Counted from the first letter of the stretch, positions 14,556-23,047 are shown. The stretch is 34,467 nucleotides of DNA from Flavobacteriaceae bacterium (GCA_030625995.1 DAOUPU010000002.1:1-34467); one strand, 5' to 3'. Program-made: numbers and translations. The notes: generated from the sequence alone by a model not told the origin.

Positions 14556-15110
14556 TTATGTATTGGTTATAATTTCAGCTAGTAATTTTTTGGCTCTTAA
14601 CAACTTAACTTTTACGTTGTTCATAGGCTCATCTAATTTTTCGCTAATTTCCTTATAACTCAATTCAAGAAAATATCTCATATTAATTACATCCTGATAA
14701 TGTGGTTTTAACTGCTTGATGTATCCTTTTAGTTGAGCCAAATTTTGTTCTTGTATGAGCTGGTCAGCAGGGGAAGGGTCATCATCAATAATTTTATGAA
14801 CTTCTTTGTGACTCTTGTTCAAGGAAATAGTTTCTGTCTTTTTCTTTCTTAAATAATCTATATAAATATTATTTGAAATTGTAAGGAGCCACGTCTTAAA
14901 TTGATAATTTTCATCATATGTTGCTATTTTATCAAAGGCTCTCGCAAAAGTTTTGATGGTAGTATCTTCTGCTTCATCTTCATCTTTACATTTGTTTAGT
15001 TGAAATCGATAAACATCCTTCCAAAAAGTGTTTAGTAAGGCATTAAAAGCTTTTTGATCACCTTCTTTGGCTTGATTTACCAATAAATTAATATTCGTGT
15101 TATCCTTCAT
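14556..15110 (-). CDS. ECF-type RNA polymerase sigma factor
   Basis: 184 residues from the ATG at 15110, which avoids the overlap into the glycosyltransferase caused by an ATG at 15140. Region 2 spans about 20-85, with DEAEDTTIKTFARAFDKI and the -10-reading FKTWLLTISNNIYIDYLRKK. Region 4 spans about 125-180, with LSYKEISEKLDEPMNNVKVKL as its helix-turn-helix. There is no anti-sigma gene beside it; its neighbours are a glycosyltransferase upstream and the NRAMP-like transporter downstream. The controlling signal and target promoters cannot be read from here. Confidence 0.93.
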   Translation of the reverse strand: MKDNTNINLLVNQAKEGDQKAFNALLNTFWKDVYRFQLNKCKDEDEAEDTTIKTFARAFDKIATYDENYQFKTWLLTISNNIYIDYLRKKKTETISLNKSHKEVHKIIDDDPSPADQLIQEQNLAQLKGYIKQLKPHYQDVINMRYFLELSYKEISEKLDEPMNNVKVKLLRAKKLLAEIITNT

Positions 15111-15117
15111 GAATACT

Positions 15118-16221
15118 TTACCAATGGTTTGGAGGAGCAATTTTATTTTTTAAAAAAATGTACAGTTGTATAAATATAATTGAAATTTCATAGATAGGCG
15201 CATATCTTATTAAATCTTTTTCGTCTAGCTTGTTGGCAGATCTTACAATGACCATATACCAAACTAGAAAACGGACAAATATAAGAAGGTTAACAAAGAT
15301 TAAATTATAATTTAAAAACAGCAAAATAATTGCTAAAAACCAAAACAAAAACTGTGAAACATAGAAAAGAGCAAGTAATAATTTATGAGTTTTATTATAA
15401 TGAGATGCTGTGGTAATATGTCTTCTTTTTTGATGGATCCAGGCTTTGAAACTAGTCTTTGGCTCAGAAATCGTAAAGCTATCTTTCGAAAAACAAATTT
15501 CTGTATTTTGTGAATTAGCTATTTCATTGATGAATAAATCATCATCGCCAGAAATGATCTCAATGTGACTATTGAATCCTTTTGCTTCAAGAAAATCATT
15601 TTTTTTATAAGCGATATTTCTTCCCACTCCCATATAAGGCATTCCGGTTATTGAATAAGAAAAATATTGGATTGCGGTGAACAAGGTCTCAAATCGTATA
15701 ATTTTATTTAAAAAGGAATTTTCAATTTTACGATAAGGGCCATATCCCAAAACAATTGACTTGTCAGATGAAAAACAAGAGGCCATTTCCCCTATCCAAT
15801 TCTTTGAGTTTGGCTTGCAATCTGCATCCGTTAACAAGAGATGATCAAATTTGGATGCCCTAATCCCAATATTCAATGCATTTTTTTTCCCCTTGGTATT
15901 TTCTTTATTAATGGTTATAATCTTAACAGATTTATTAACGGTAGAAATTTCTTTTTGAAAATTCTTCATAATTTCCAAGGACCTATCACTTGAATTGTCA
16001 TTAACTAAAACAATTTCAAATTCTGAATACTCTTGATTCGCGAGGTAAGGAAGATTTTTTTTTAAATTAGAGGCTTCATTTTTGGCACAAATAATGACAG
16101 ACACAGGAAAGAGGTCTCCATTTTTATTTCTAATTTTTGCAAAAGAAAATCTCCCGAAAAGAAGTAAGTAATAAGTAATTTGAATTGTGGTAATTATACA
16201 AAATAATATAAAAATCCACAT
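15118..16221 (-). CDS. Membrane glycosyltransferase, family 2
   Basis: 367 residues. An N-terminal membrane helix (2-21) precedes a GT-A domain: PVSVIICAKNEASNL (39-53), VLVNDNSSDR (71-80), the metal-binding TDADC (131-135), and a later GDDDLFINEIA acidic motif followed by HQKRRH. That last part is the equivalent of the (Q/R)xxRW acceptor motif of processive enzymes. Two or three membrane helices close the protein. It should transfer a sugar to a lipid or glycan at the inner membrane; donor and acceptor cannot be named. It begins 6 bp after the small Cys-rich gene and is followed by the sigma factor, so the three are probably cotranscribed. Confidence 0.9.
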   Translation of the reverse strand: MWIFILFCIITTIQITYYLLLFGRFSFAKIRNKNGDLFPVSVIICAKNEASNLKKNLPYLANQEYSEFEIVLVNDNSSDRSLEIMKNFQKEISTVNKSVKIITINKENTKGKKNALNIGIRASKFDHLLLTDADCKPNSKNWIGEMASCFSSDKSIVLGYGPYRKIENSFLNKIIRFETLFTAIQYFSYSITGMPYMGVGRNIAYKKNDFLEAKGFNSHIEIISGDDDLFINEIANSQNTEICFSKDSFTISEPKTSFKAWIHQKRRHITTASHYNKTHKLLLALFYVSQFLFWFLAIILLFLNYNLIFVNLLIFVRFLVWYMVIVRSANKLDEKDLIRYAPIYEISIIFIQLYIFLKNKIAPPNHW

Positions 16222-16227
16222 TCTGAA

Positions 16228-16449
16228 TTAAGATACTTTAGTTGATGCAATCGTCGTGTCTAAATTGTCTAAATTTGTTTTACACCCATCTTCATTGCCA
16301 CAGCCGCAAACAATTCCTTTTTCTTTCATTTTAACGTTATTTCCGGCGCAAGTTCCATCAAATTCACCATCCTTCTTTGCCCATATTTTAATGGCAATAC
16401 CAGCGAAGGCCAATCCAATTAAAATAATTGATAATAAAACAACTTTCAT
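16228..16449 (-). CDS. Small membrane protein with C-x13-C-x-C-x5-C cluster
   Basis: 73 residues. One hydrophobic helix (about 3-23) is followed by a short soluble tail with four Cys: C34, C48, C50 and C56, in GTCAGNN and VCGCGNEDGC. I recall near relatives in many flavobacteria annotated only as membrane or secreted protein. The plan resembles NqrM (DUF539), the iron-binding factor needed to mature Na+-translocating NADH:quinone reductase, which also has one membrane helix and a Cys cluster. No nqr gene is in the window, so this remains a structural resemblance. A perfect -7 box lies 27 nt upstream. Confidence 0.75.
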   Translation of the reverse strand: MKVVLLSIILIGLAFAGIAIKIWAKKDGEFDGTCAGNNVKMKEKGIVCGCGNEDGCKTNLDNLDTTIASTKVS

Positions 16450-16476
16450 CTCTGATTCTATTCAAATATTGAGCTG

Positions 16477-16484
16477 CAAAGTTA
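16477..16484 (-). promoter_or_regulatory. -7 box of the Cys-rich protein / glycosyltransferase / sigma unit
   Basis: TAACTTTG on the minus strand is a full TAnnTTTG match, 27 nt before the ATG at 16449. Confidence 0.65.
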
Positions 16485-16536
16485 CTTATTTTGTCAAAAA
16501 GAAGCGCCATTTAAAAGTTAATATTTTTTAAATCTT

Positions 16537-17301
16537 CTAGGTTAAATTCTTTATGAATAAATCGGTATCCTGTTTAAAATCATCATGAATAAATTCCGAA
16601 TCAGTTTTGCATTTTACTTTTAGCAATTTAACATCTTTGTTCCATTTGTTTCCATCAAAAAAGGATAGTCCTTTAAAATCCCTCACTTTATATAAGGATT
16701 TCACTCCATAACAGGATCCTAAATAAACATAATCTAAATTATTCTCAGCAGCCCAATAAATCACACTCTGCATGATCCACTTACCCAAACTATATTCTTG
16801 ATATTCTAAGCTAAAAAATGCAAACCAATAATGTAGGGTGCCATTTTCTATTATGGTAATTACATAACCCACTTTTTTCCCCTCTAACATGAACTCAAAA
16901 ATATGGCTGATGCTCTTAGCATTTAATATGTAGTTTAATCTTTCTCTGCTTATCTCTGCCGTAAACCTTTTTGCAGCAAAATCCATACAGAAATTTTGAA
17001 AACCAGTTTCATTAACATCAAAATTATCGATAGAAATTACTTTGAATTCTGGTTGTAGAGAGGATATTTTTTTTTCTACTCTTCTGTTTTCAGAGGAAGG
17101 ATTAAAATCTTTCAATTCAACTCTTAAACTTCTTGCCAAATAATAAGTTTCGTGATCTAAGTGGATATTGTTAGAATAGGGTAAAAATCCTTTATTGTAA
17201 ATTTCTGGAATTTCTTTTTGTGATTCTTTGATACAATATATGGCATAATTAAATGTATAACTGTTATAATCAACAAGACTTTCTGATTTAAATATTTTCA
17301 T
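16537..17301 (-). CDS. Arginyl-tRNA-protein transferase-like (ATE/Bpt-related) GNAT-fold protein
   Basis: 254 residues, cytoplasmic, no signal or membrane segment. Two stretches recall aminoacyl-tRNA-protein transferases: ARSLRVELKDFNPSSENRRV (56-75), like the RV-x-V-x-x-F-x-PS-x-x-QRR motif of ATE1, and the C-terminal YLGSCYGVKSLYKVRDF, like the YLGYYI-x-x-C-x-x-MxYK region. The N-terminal Cys cluster of true ATE enzymes is missing. Possible roles are an N-degron arginyl/leucyl transferase variant or an unrelated GNAT acyltransferase. It stands alone downstream of the EF-G paralogue, with a strong terminator between. Confidence 0.65.
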   Translation of the reverse strand: MKIFKSESLVDYNSYTFNYAIYCIKESQKEIPEIYNKGFLPYSNNIHLDHETYYLARSLRVELKDFNPSSENRRVEKKISSLQPEFKVISIDNFDVNETGFQNFCMDFAAKRFTAEISRERLNYILNAKSISHIFEFMLEGKKVGYVITIIENGTLHYWFAFFSLEYQEYSLGKWIMQSVIYWAAENNLDYVYLGSCYGVKSLYKVRDFKGLSFFDGNKWNKDVKLLKVKCKTDSEFIHDDFKQDTDLFIKNLT

Positions 17302-17340
17302 AGGAAGAACTAATAGAACGTAAACTTAATAAATAAACTC

Positions 17341-17376
17341 AAAAAACGCATCAAAATTTAAATTCTAATGCGTTTT
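17341..17376 (-). terminator. Intrinsic terminator of the EF-G paralogue gene
   Basis: AAAACGCAT (17343-17351 on the plus strand) pairs with ATGCGTTTT (17368-17376), a 9-bp stem. The minus strand then has a run of T at 17346-17341. It lies 23 bp after the stop at 17399. Confidence 0.8.
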
Positions 17377-17398
17377 CCGATCCAAATAAATAAAACTG

Positions 17399-19504
17399 TT
17401 ATTCTTGACTGATCAATTCTTTTTGGATATTTTGAGGTACCGGTTCAAAGGAGGCGAAAGTTGTCTTGAATGTTGCTCTTCCTTGTGTTTGCGATCTCAA
17501 ACTTGTGGAATACTTGTACAATTCCGCTAAGGGTACTTTTGCCTTGATTATTTGATGTTTCCCTTCACTATCCATACCGACAATTATTGCTCTTCGCGAC
17601 TGTAAATCGGTCATTACATTACCCATCAAATCTTCAGGTACTCTTACTACCAAATCTTGAACTGGTTCCATTAATTTTGGTTTTGCTGCCAAGAATGCTG
17701 CCTTAAAAGCATGCGCTCCGGCAATTTTAAACGAAATATCATTGGAATCAACCGAATGCATTTTTCCATCATATACCATTGCCCTGATATCTCTGGCATA
17801 AGATCCTGTAAGAGGCCCTTCCTCCATAACTTCCAGAATACCCTTCATAACAGATGGTAAGTATCTTGTATCGATAACACCACCGGTAATGCAATTGTAA
17901 AAGATTAATTTACCTCCCCAGGGCAAATCCACTTCTTCTTTTTTTCTTATGTTAAATCCTTCTGGTTCAGGTATTCCTTCATGCCAAGGCTCAATTTTTA
18001 AATGTACTTCACCAAACTGACCGGCACCACCTGATTGTTTTTTGTGTTTATAACTTGTGGAAGCAGGTCTTTGAATGGTTTCTCTGTAGGCTATTCTTGG
18101 TTGTTCAAATTCAACTTTGATACCGTATATGTTCAGTAGTGTCCAATTTATTGTGGCCAAATGAAGTTCTCCCTGACAATAAAGAATCAATTGTTTAATT
18201 TCTTTCGAATATCTAATTTCGGTAGTTGGATCCTGGCTATGGATTTTTTTAAATACTTCACCTAATTTTTCATCATCCTTTTTATTTGTAGCCTTTATCG
18301 ATTTTCGTATACGGGGTTCAGGAAATACAATTGGTTTAATGGTATTGTTAAAACCTTGTGCGCGCAAGGTGTCATTGGTTTCTGTATGTTTTAATTTCAA
18401 AGTAGCTCCTATATCCCCTGCAGTTAGCTTATCTACGGCGTGTCTTTTTTTACCGTCCATAATGTACAATTGATTTAAGCTCTCCACTTCATTAGTTCTC
18501 GAATTTACCAATCGATCATTTTGTTTTACTTCGCCCGATTTCACTTTAAAAAATGTTATTTGCCCTAGATTAGGTTCATGAAAGGTTTTAAAGATAAAAA
18601 GAGAAGTAGGCTCTGAAGCCTTACACACTATGTCATTTCCTTCTACACTTTGTTCAGGTTTTAAATCGGCTGCTGCGGGTGCTACATTGTCAATAAAGCC
18701 CATCAGTCTTCCACTGCCCATATCGTGTAATGCAGAGATACAGAAAACTGGAAATAATTCGTGATTCAACATCCCTTTTTGAATTCCAAGTCGCATTTCA
18801 TCTTCATTTAATGTTCCTTTATCAAAATATAATTCCATTAATTCTTCATCATTCTCTGCAGCTTTTTCCACAAGTTCGTTGTGTAAATGATCAGCAAGTT
18901 CTTTTTGATCTTCAGGAATTGCTAATTTTTCCGGTTTTCCGCCTTCTGGTTTGAACTTGTAAACTTTCATTTTTAAGACGTCAACAATACATTGTGACCC
19001 ATCAATGAGAATAGGATATTGTACTTTCACAGCATTGTTGCCAACCAGATCTAGTATGCTTTGAAAGCTTTGGTCAAAATTTGCTTTTGGATGGTCAATT
19101 TGATTTATTACAAATAGGGTAGGACGGCTAAAGCGATTAATATATTCCCAAATGATTTCTGTTCCAACTTCAACACCATGCTGTGCATTGATTACAGTAA
19201 CTAAGGAGTCTGCAACCCTCATGGTAGAGGCAATTTCACCAATAAAATCATCCAGTCCCGGAGTGTCAATAATATTGATCTTGTAGTTACGCCATTCAGT
19301 ATGTAGAGGTGTTGCAAAAATTGAAGTTTCTCTAACTTGTTCTATTTCGTGATAGTCAGAAACGGTATTTTTATCTTCAACTTTTCCTCTACGGTTCAGA
19401 AGCCCGGCTTCAAATAGCATTGTTTCTGCCAAAGTAGTTTTGCCACTATGATGAGCACCTACCAAAGCAATGTTTTTGATATGTTTTTCGTCGTATATTT
19501 TCAT
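17399..19504 (-). CDS. EF-G paralogue (EF-G2 type) with altered GTPase centre
   Basis: 701 residues with the full five-domain EF-G layout. The P-loop is GAHHSGKTT (16-24) and G4 is NQID (134-137, usually NKMD). The G3 motif is DTPGLDDF (80-87), where L84 replaces the catalytic His of DTPGHVDF, so GTP hydrolysis should be badly impaired. Domain IV contains SGGAGQFGEVHLKIEPW, the tRNA-contacting region. Bacteroides EF-G2, reported to support slow translation without GTPase activity during starvation, is the closest described parallel I know. The gene is monocistronic, with its own terminator. It is not the main fusA, which normally lies in the str operon. Confidence 0.88.
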   Translation of the reverse strand: MKIYDEKHIKNIALVGAHHSGKTTLAETMLFEAGLLNRRGKVEDKNTVSDYHEIEQVRETSIFATPLHTEWRNYKINIIDTPGLDDFIGEIASTMRVADSLVTVINAQHGVEVGTEIIWEYINRFSRPTLFVINQIDHPKANFDQSFQSILDLVGNNAVKVQYPILIDGSQCIVDVLKMKVYKFKPEGGKPEKLAIPEDQKELADHLHNELVEKAAENDEELMELYFDKGTLNEDEMRLGIQKGMLNHELFPVFCISALHDMGSGRLMGFIDNVAPAAADLKPEQSVEGNDIVCKASEPTSLFIFKTFHEPNLGQITFFKVKSGEVKQNDRLVNSRTNEVESLNQLYIMDGKKRHAVDKLTAGDIGATLKLKHTETNDTLRAQGFNNTIKPIVFPEPRIRKSIKATNKKDDEKLGEVFKKIHSQDPTTEIRYSKEIKQLILYCQGELHLATINWTLLNIYGIKVEFEQPRIAYRETIQRPASTSYKHKKQSGGAGQFGEVHLKIEPWHEGIPEPEGFNIRKKEEVDLPWGGKLIFYNCITGGVIDTRYLPSVMKGILEVMEEGPLTGSYARDIRAMVYDGKMHSVDSNDISFKIAGAHAFKAAFLAAKPKLMEPVQDLVVRVPEDLMGNVMTDLQSRRAIIVGMDSEGKHQIIKAKVPLAELYKYSTSLRSQTQGRATFKTTFASFEPVPQNIQKELISQE

Positions 19505-19628
19505 AATACTTAGTTTTGTTGAATTTGTATAAAGTTATGAAAATATCAGAACTAATTTATGATAAAAGTTAGGGTATGGAAATAAGTTATTCAGTATTCA
19601 GAAATAAGGGTATTTGGAAGAGTAGAAA

Positions 19629-20642
19629 TCAAACAATATTTACTTCTGTGTCCAGGCCGATATCGAACTTTTCCAAAACAGCTTTTAAAATATTTTGTGA
19701 TAATTCATAAATTTCCAGACCGGTAGCATTTCCATGATTCACCAGTACCAAAGCTTGGTTTTTATGTACACCTGCATTTCCAAATCGCTTTCCTTTAAAA
19801 CCACATTGTTCTATCAGCCATCCTGCAGGTATTTTCACTAAATCCTCTGAGATGTTGTAGTTTGGTATTCCAGGATATTTTTGTTTTAAACTGTTGAATT
19901 TAGCCCTATTTATTACCGGATTTTTAAAAAAACTGCCACTATTTCCAATTTCCTTTGGATCGGGTAATTTACTTTTTCTAATAGCAATAACGGCATTGGA
20001 AACATCCTTGATGGAAGGAGCTTTAATGCTATTTTTTGTTAGTTCCTCTTGTATAGCACCGTAAGATGTATTTAAAGAATGCATTTTTTTCGTTAGCTTA
20101 AAAGTAACATTGGTGATGATAAATTTATTTTTATCAATATTCTTAAAAATGGATTCACGGTACCCAAAATTACAATTTGCTTTATCGAATTTTTTTATGG
20201 TGTTCGATGCAATTTCTAAGGCTTCCAGTTGGTAAAAAACATCTTTTATTTCAACACCATAAGCACCAATATTTTGCATTGGGCTGGTGCCTACATTACC
20301 TGGTATAAGTGATAAATTTTCTATACCGCCATAATTGTGTTCCAAACACCAAAGAACAAATTCATGCCAATTTTCACCTGCTTGAACTTTTACAAATACA
20401 GCGTTATTATCCGACTCATTTCCAACTAGCTCAATTCCTTTAATATTAATATGAACTACAGGTTTTTTAATTTTTTGGGTTAGTAGAACATTACTACCTC
20501 CACTCAGGACAAAAATATCCTTATGGCAGGAAATTATTTCTTTTAATTGAGATAAAGTATTTACCGAAATGAATTTTTCTGCAATGATATCAATACCAAA
20601 AGTATTGTACTTTTTTAAGGATATATTGTTCTGGAACTTCAA
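19629..20642 (-). CDS. murB: UDP-N-acetylenolpyruvoylglucosamine reductase MurB
   Basis: 337 residues, a type I MurB that reduces UDP-GlcNAc-enolpyruvate to UDP-MurNAc with FAD and NADPH. It contains NTFGID (13-18), the FAD motif SGGSNVLL (47-54), the IPGNVGTSPMQNIGAYGVE segment with the FAD-contacting loop, the catalytic Ser in GNSGSFFKNPV, and the C-terminal Glu in TEVNIV. The start is TTG and overlaps the TGA of the upstream aminotransferase by four bases (TTGA). The family alignment begins only a few residues later, at NISLKKYNTFG, and no in-frame ATG fits, so TTG is well supported. Confidence 0.95.
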   Translation of the reverse strand: MKFQNNISLKKYNTFGIDIIAEKFISVNTLSQLKEIISCHKDIFVLSGGSNVLLTQKIKKPVVHINIKGIELVGNESDNNAVFVKVQAGENWHEFVLWCLEHNYGGIENLSLIPGNVGTSPMQNIGAYGVEIKDVFYQLEALEIASNTIKKFDKANCNFGYRESIFKNIDKNKFIITNVTFKLTKKMHSLNTSYGAIQEELTKNSIKAPSIKDVSNAVIAIRKSKLPDPKEIGNSGSFFKNPVINRAKFNSLKQKYPGIPNYNISEDLVKIPAGWLIEQCGFKGKRFGNAGVHKNQALVLVNHGNATGLEIYELSQNILKAVLEKFDIGLDTEVNIV

Positions 20643-21829
20643 TTTTTGTATTGTTCAAGTGCAAGTTTTATCAATTCAACAGACCGAATCAAACTTTTTT
20701 TATTTAATACATAGGCAATACGAATTTGATTTTTACCGGATCCTTTTGTTGAATAAAACCCACTGGCAGGAGCTACCATAACCGTTTCACCCTTGTCATT
20801 GAAACTTTCGAGCATCCATTGAGCAAAATCGTCCGCGTCATCAATTGGTAGTTCAGCAATACAATAAAAGGCACCTTTCGGGGTGGATACCTTTAAACCA
20901 CTAATTTTATTTAATTCTGAAACCAGAGTATTTCGTCTGTCAACGTATTCCTCGGTAACTTCATCAAAGTAATTTTGTGGTGTTTCTAATGCTGCTTCAC
21001 TTGCAATTAAGGCATAAGTAGGCGGGCTTAATCGAGCCTGTGCGAATTTTAATGTTGCTTGAATAATTTCTTTATTTCTCGAAACTATACAGCCAATCCT
21101 TGCGCCACACATGCTATAGCGTTTGCTAACAGAGTCGATCATTATTGCATTTTGATCAATTCCGGTTTCACTTAAAACGGAGTGATGTTGATGCCCATCG
21201 TAAATAAATTCCCGATAAACCTCGTCCGCAATCAAAAATAAATCATATTTCAAAACTAAAGTCTTTAACTTTTCGATCTCTTCTTTCGAATAAAGATAGC
21301 CTGTTGGATTGCCGGGATTACAAATTAGAATAGCTCTTGTTTTTGGTGTAATTAGTTTTTCAAATTCTTCAATTTTAGGTAGTGAGAAGCCATCATCTAT
21401 TGTAGAGACTATTGGTAAAATTTTGATTCCGTTAGCAATTGAAAATCCATTATAGTTGGCATAAAAAGGTTCTGGAATTATTATCTCGTCACCAAAATCA
21501 GTAATACTTCCTAAGGTAAATAACAAAGCCTCTGAACCTCCGGTTGTAACAATTATATCCTGAGCAGAAATATTGATATTGTGTTTTTTATAATAAGCAG
21601 CTAACTTTTCGCGATAAGTTTCCGATCCTTCACTGCGAGCATATGCCAGCACTTCTATATCATTGTTCCTAACGGCATCTAAGGCTACGCTTGGCGTTTT
21701 TATATCAGGTTGCCCTATATTTAAGTGAAAGACATTTAAACCTCTCTTTTTAGCATTTTCTGCATAAGGAACTAACTTTCTTATAGGAGATTCCGGCATT
21801 TTTTGCCCCTTTATGGAAATTTTTGGCAT
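20639..21829 (-). CDS. Class I PLP-dependent aminotransferase (aspartate aminotransferase type)
   Basis: 396 residues. It contains HLNIGQPD (35-42), the NPGNPTG loop (171-177), DEVY (202-205) contacting the cofactor, the PLP-binding K236 in SVSKRYSMCGAR, and an Arg of QIRIAYVLN that would bind the substrate carboxylate. The substrate is most often aspartate or another amino acid in this subgroup, which the sequence does not settle. It shares a 4-nt overlap with murB downstream, so their translation is coupled. The divergent YtxH gene starts 126 bp away. Confidence 0.92.
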   Translation of the reverse strand: MPKISIKGQKMPESPIRKLVPYAENAKKRGLNVFHLNIGQPDIKTPSVALDAVRNNDIEVLAYARSEGSETYREKLAAYYKKHNINISAQDIIVTTGGSEALLFTLGSITDFGDEIIIPEPFYANYNGFSIANGIKILPIVSTIDDGFSLPKIEEFEKLITPKTRAILICNPGNPTGYLYSKEEIEKLKTLVLKYDLFLIADEVYREFIYDGHQHHSVLSETGIDQNAIMIDSVSKRYSMCGARIGCIVSRNKEIIQATLKFAQARLSPPTYALIASEAALETPQNYFDEVTEEYVDRRNTLVSELNKISGLKVSTPKGAFYCIAELPIDDADDFAQWMLESFNDKGETVMVAPASGFYSTKGSGKNQIRIAYVLNKKSLIRSVELIKLALEQYKN

Positions 21830-21895
21830 GGTTTTAATTGATTAAACTTTGATACAAAATTGCAAAATATTATTTACTAATTCAGTTTTTTTTAG

Positions 21896-21923
21896 TTGAA
21901 TCTTTTTTTATTTTGTATCTTTA
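21896..21923 (+). promoter_or_regulatory. Probable promoter of the YtxH unit
   Basis: TTG (21896-21898) is followed after 17 nt by TATCTTTA (21916-21923), one base off TAnnTTTG. The spacing fits the TTG-N17-23-TAnnTTTG pattern reported for Flavobacterium. The ATG is 31 nt further on. Confidence 0.5.
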
Positions 21924-21954
21924 TTTAAATTAGTATTAACCAAAAACTATTGTT

Positions 21955-22317
21955 ATGTCTAGTGATTCAAAACTTTTAGTAGGACTTATAGTCGGAGCTG
22001 TAGCCGGAGCAGTGGCAGGTTTAATGTTTGCACCTGCATCTGGAAAAGAAACCCGGGAGAAAATTGCCGATAAGGCAAATGATTTAAAAGGCGATTTTGA
22101 GAGAAAATTTAACGATTTATCTGACAAAATTAAAGATCTTGAAGAAGATTCGATTCAAGATTTTAAAGCTAAATTTTACGATGTAAAAGGAGCAGTTAAA
22201 GTAAAATACGACCATATTGCAGCAAAAGTAAAACAATTGGAAAAAGAACTTGCTGAAAAAATGGAAGGCTTGAAAAAAGAAGCCAAGGAAGTAAAAGTTG
22301 AATCAAATACTGTTTAA
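21955..22317 (+). CDS. YtxH-domain protein
   Basis: 120 residues. The Gly/Ala-rich helix LLVGLIVGAVAGAVAGLMFAP (7-27) with the APASGKETREKI motif is diagnostic of YtxH. The rest is a highly charged amphipathic coiled coil (about 40-112), Lys/Glu-rich. It is probably membrane-inserted through the glycine-zipper helix. YtxH proteins are linked to general stress in Bacillus and resemble the enterobacterial YqjD/ElaB proteins in plan. It leads a three-gene unit with the next two genes. Confidence 0.9.
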   Translation: MSSDSKLLVGLIVGAVAGAVAGLMFAPASGKETREKIADKANDLKGDFERKFNDLSDKIKDLEEDSIQDFKAKFYDVKGAVKVKYDHIAAKVKQLEKELAEKMEGLKKEAKEVKVESNTV

Positions 22318-22340
22318 AATTTCACATTTAATTTTTAATT

Positions 22341-22694
22341 ATGGTAGAACTGATTAAAAAATATGTTGAAAATAGAATTCAACTTGTTAAATTAGAACTG
22401 ATCGGTGTTTTAGCAAATGTTGCTGCAGGATTGATTAGTTCTTTTTTAATTTTTATTATGGGAATGCTTATTTTACTAATGTTTAGTCTGTCATTAGCCT
22501 TTTGGCTGACTGGCATTTTTAATAGTGAAGTTATAGGTTTTGCTATTGTTGGTGGTATTTACACGTTAATTTTTATCATATATTTACGTTTTAGTAAAAA
22601 TATTATTGATACGAAAGTAAAAGATGCGATCGTAACAGCGGCTTTAGCTGATGAAGAAGAATTACCTGAATTTAATGAAAGTACTGAATTATGA
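22341..22694 (+). CDS. Holin-X / YqjE-like membrane protein
   Basis: 117 residues. An N-terminal amphipathic helix (VELIKKYVENRIQLVKLELIG) is followed by two membrane helices (about 25-50 and 62-82) and a short acidic tail (ADEEELPEFNE). This is the plan of the putative actinobacterial holin-X superfamily, which includes E. coli YqjE. Despite the name there is no phage gene near it and no evidence that it forms lytic pores. It starts 23 bp after the YtxH gene and overlaps the next gene by 4 nt (ATGA). Confidence 0.82.
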   Translation: MVELIKKYVENRIQLVKLELIGVLANVAAGLISSFLIFIMGMLILLMFSLSLAFWLTGIFNSEVIGFAIVGGIYTLIFIIYLRFSKNIIDTKVKDAIVTAALADEEELPEFNESTEL

Positions 22695-23047
22695 GTAATG
22701 GTGTTAATTTCGAAATTAATTCTTATGAAGATTTAATAAGTGCCAAAAAAAGATTAAAATCAGAAATTGTAGATCAGGAAAATTCTTTTAGGAATAATCC
22801 TGTTTTTAAAATTTCTTCTTCTTTTTTTAGTGGAGATTCCTTTAAAGGCTCATTTCAAAAGTCATTCGATTCTTTATCTATTAATGATATAATAAAAACC
22901 GGCGAAAATTTATTGAGTACAGTTTTAATGGCGAATAAAAAAACACGTAAATTTTTTATTGCCTTCGTCGTGGCAAAAGAAATGGTTCCTTTTCTATTTA
23001 TGAAAATAAATGAAATGTTTAAACATAGTGATCCGATAGAGAAATAA
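22691..23047 (+). CDS. Uncharacterised protein of the YtxH/holin-X unit
   Basis: 118 residues that I do not recognise as a named domain. A coil-forming start (SYEDLISAKKRLKSEIVDQE) is followed by a Phe/Ser-rich middle (SSSFFSGDSFKGSFQKSFDS) and a mildly hydrophobic end (RKFFIAFVVAKEMVPFLFMKI) that might lie on or in the membrane. The ATGA overlap with the holin-X gene shows co-translation. By position it corresponds to yqjK in the E. coli yqjD-yqjE-yqjK set, but sequence similarity is not evident to me. Confidence 0.75.
   Translation: MSNGVNFEINSYEDLISAKKRLKSEIVDQENSFRNNPVFKISSSFFSGDSFKGSFQKSFDSLSINDIIKTGENLLSTVLMANKKTRKFFIAFVVAKEMVPFLFMKINEMFKHSDPIEK

Noticed and set aside
22341-22694. Holin gene as a sign of a prophage
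   Set aside because: The holin-X/YqjE-like family is chromosomal, and no lysin, capsid, integrase or other phage gene is nearby.
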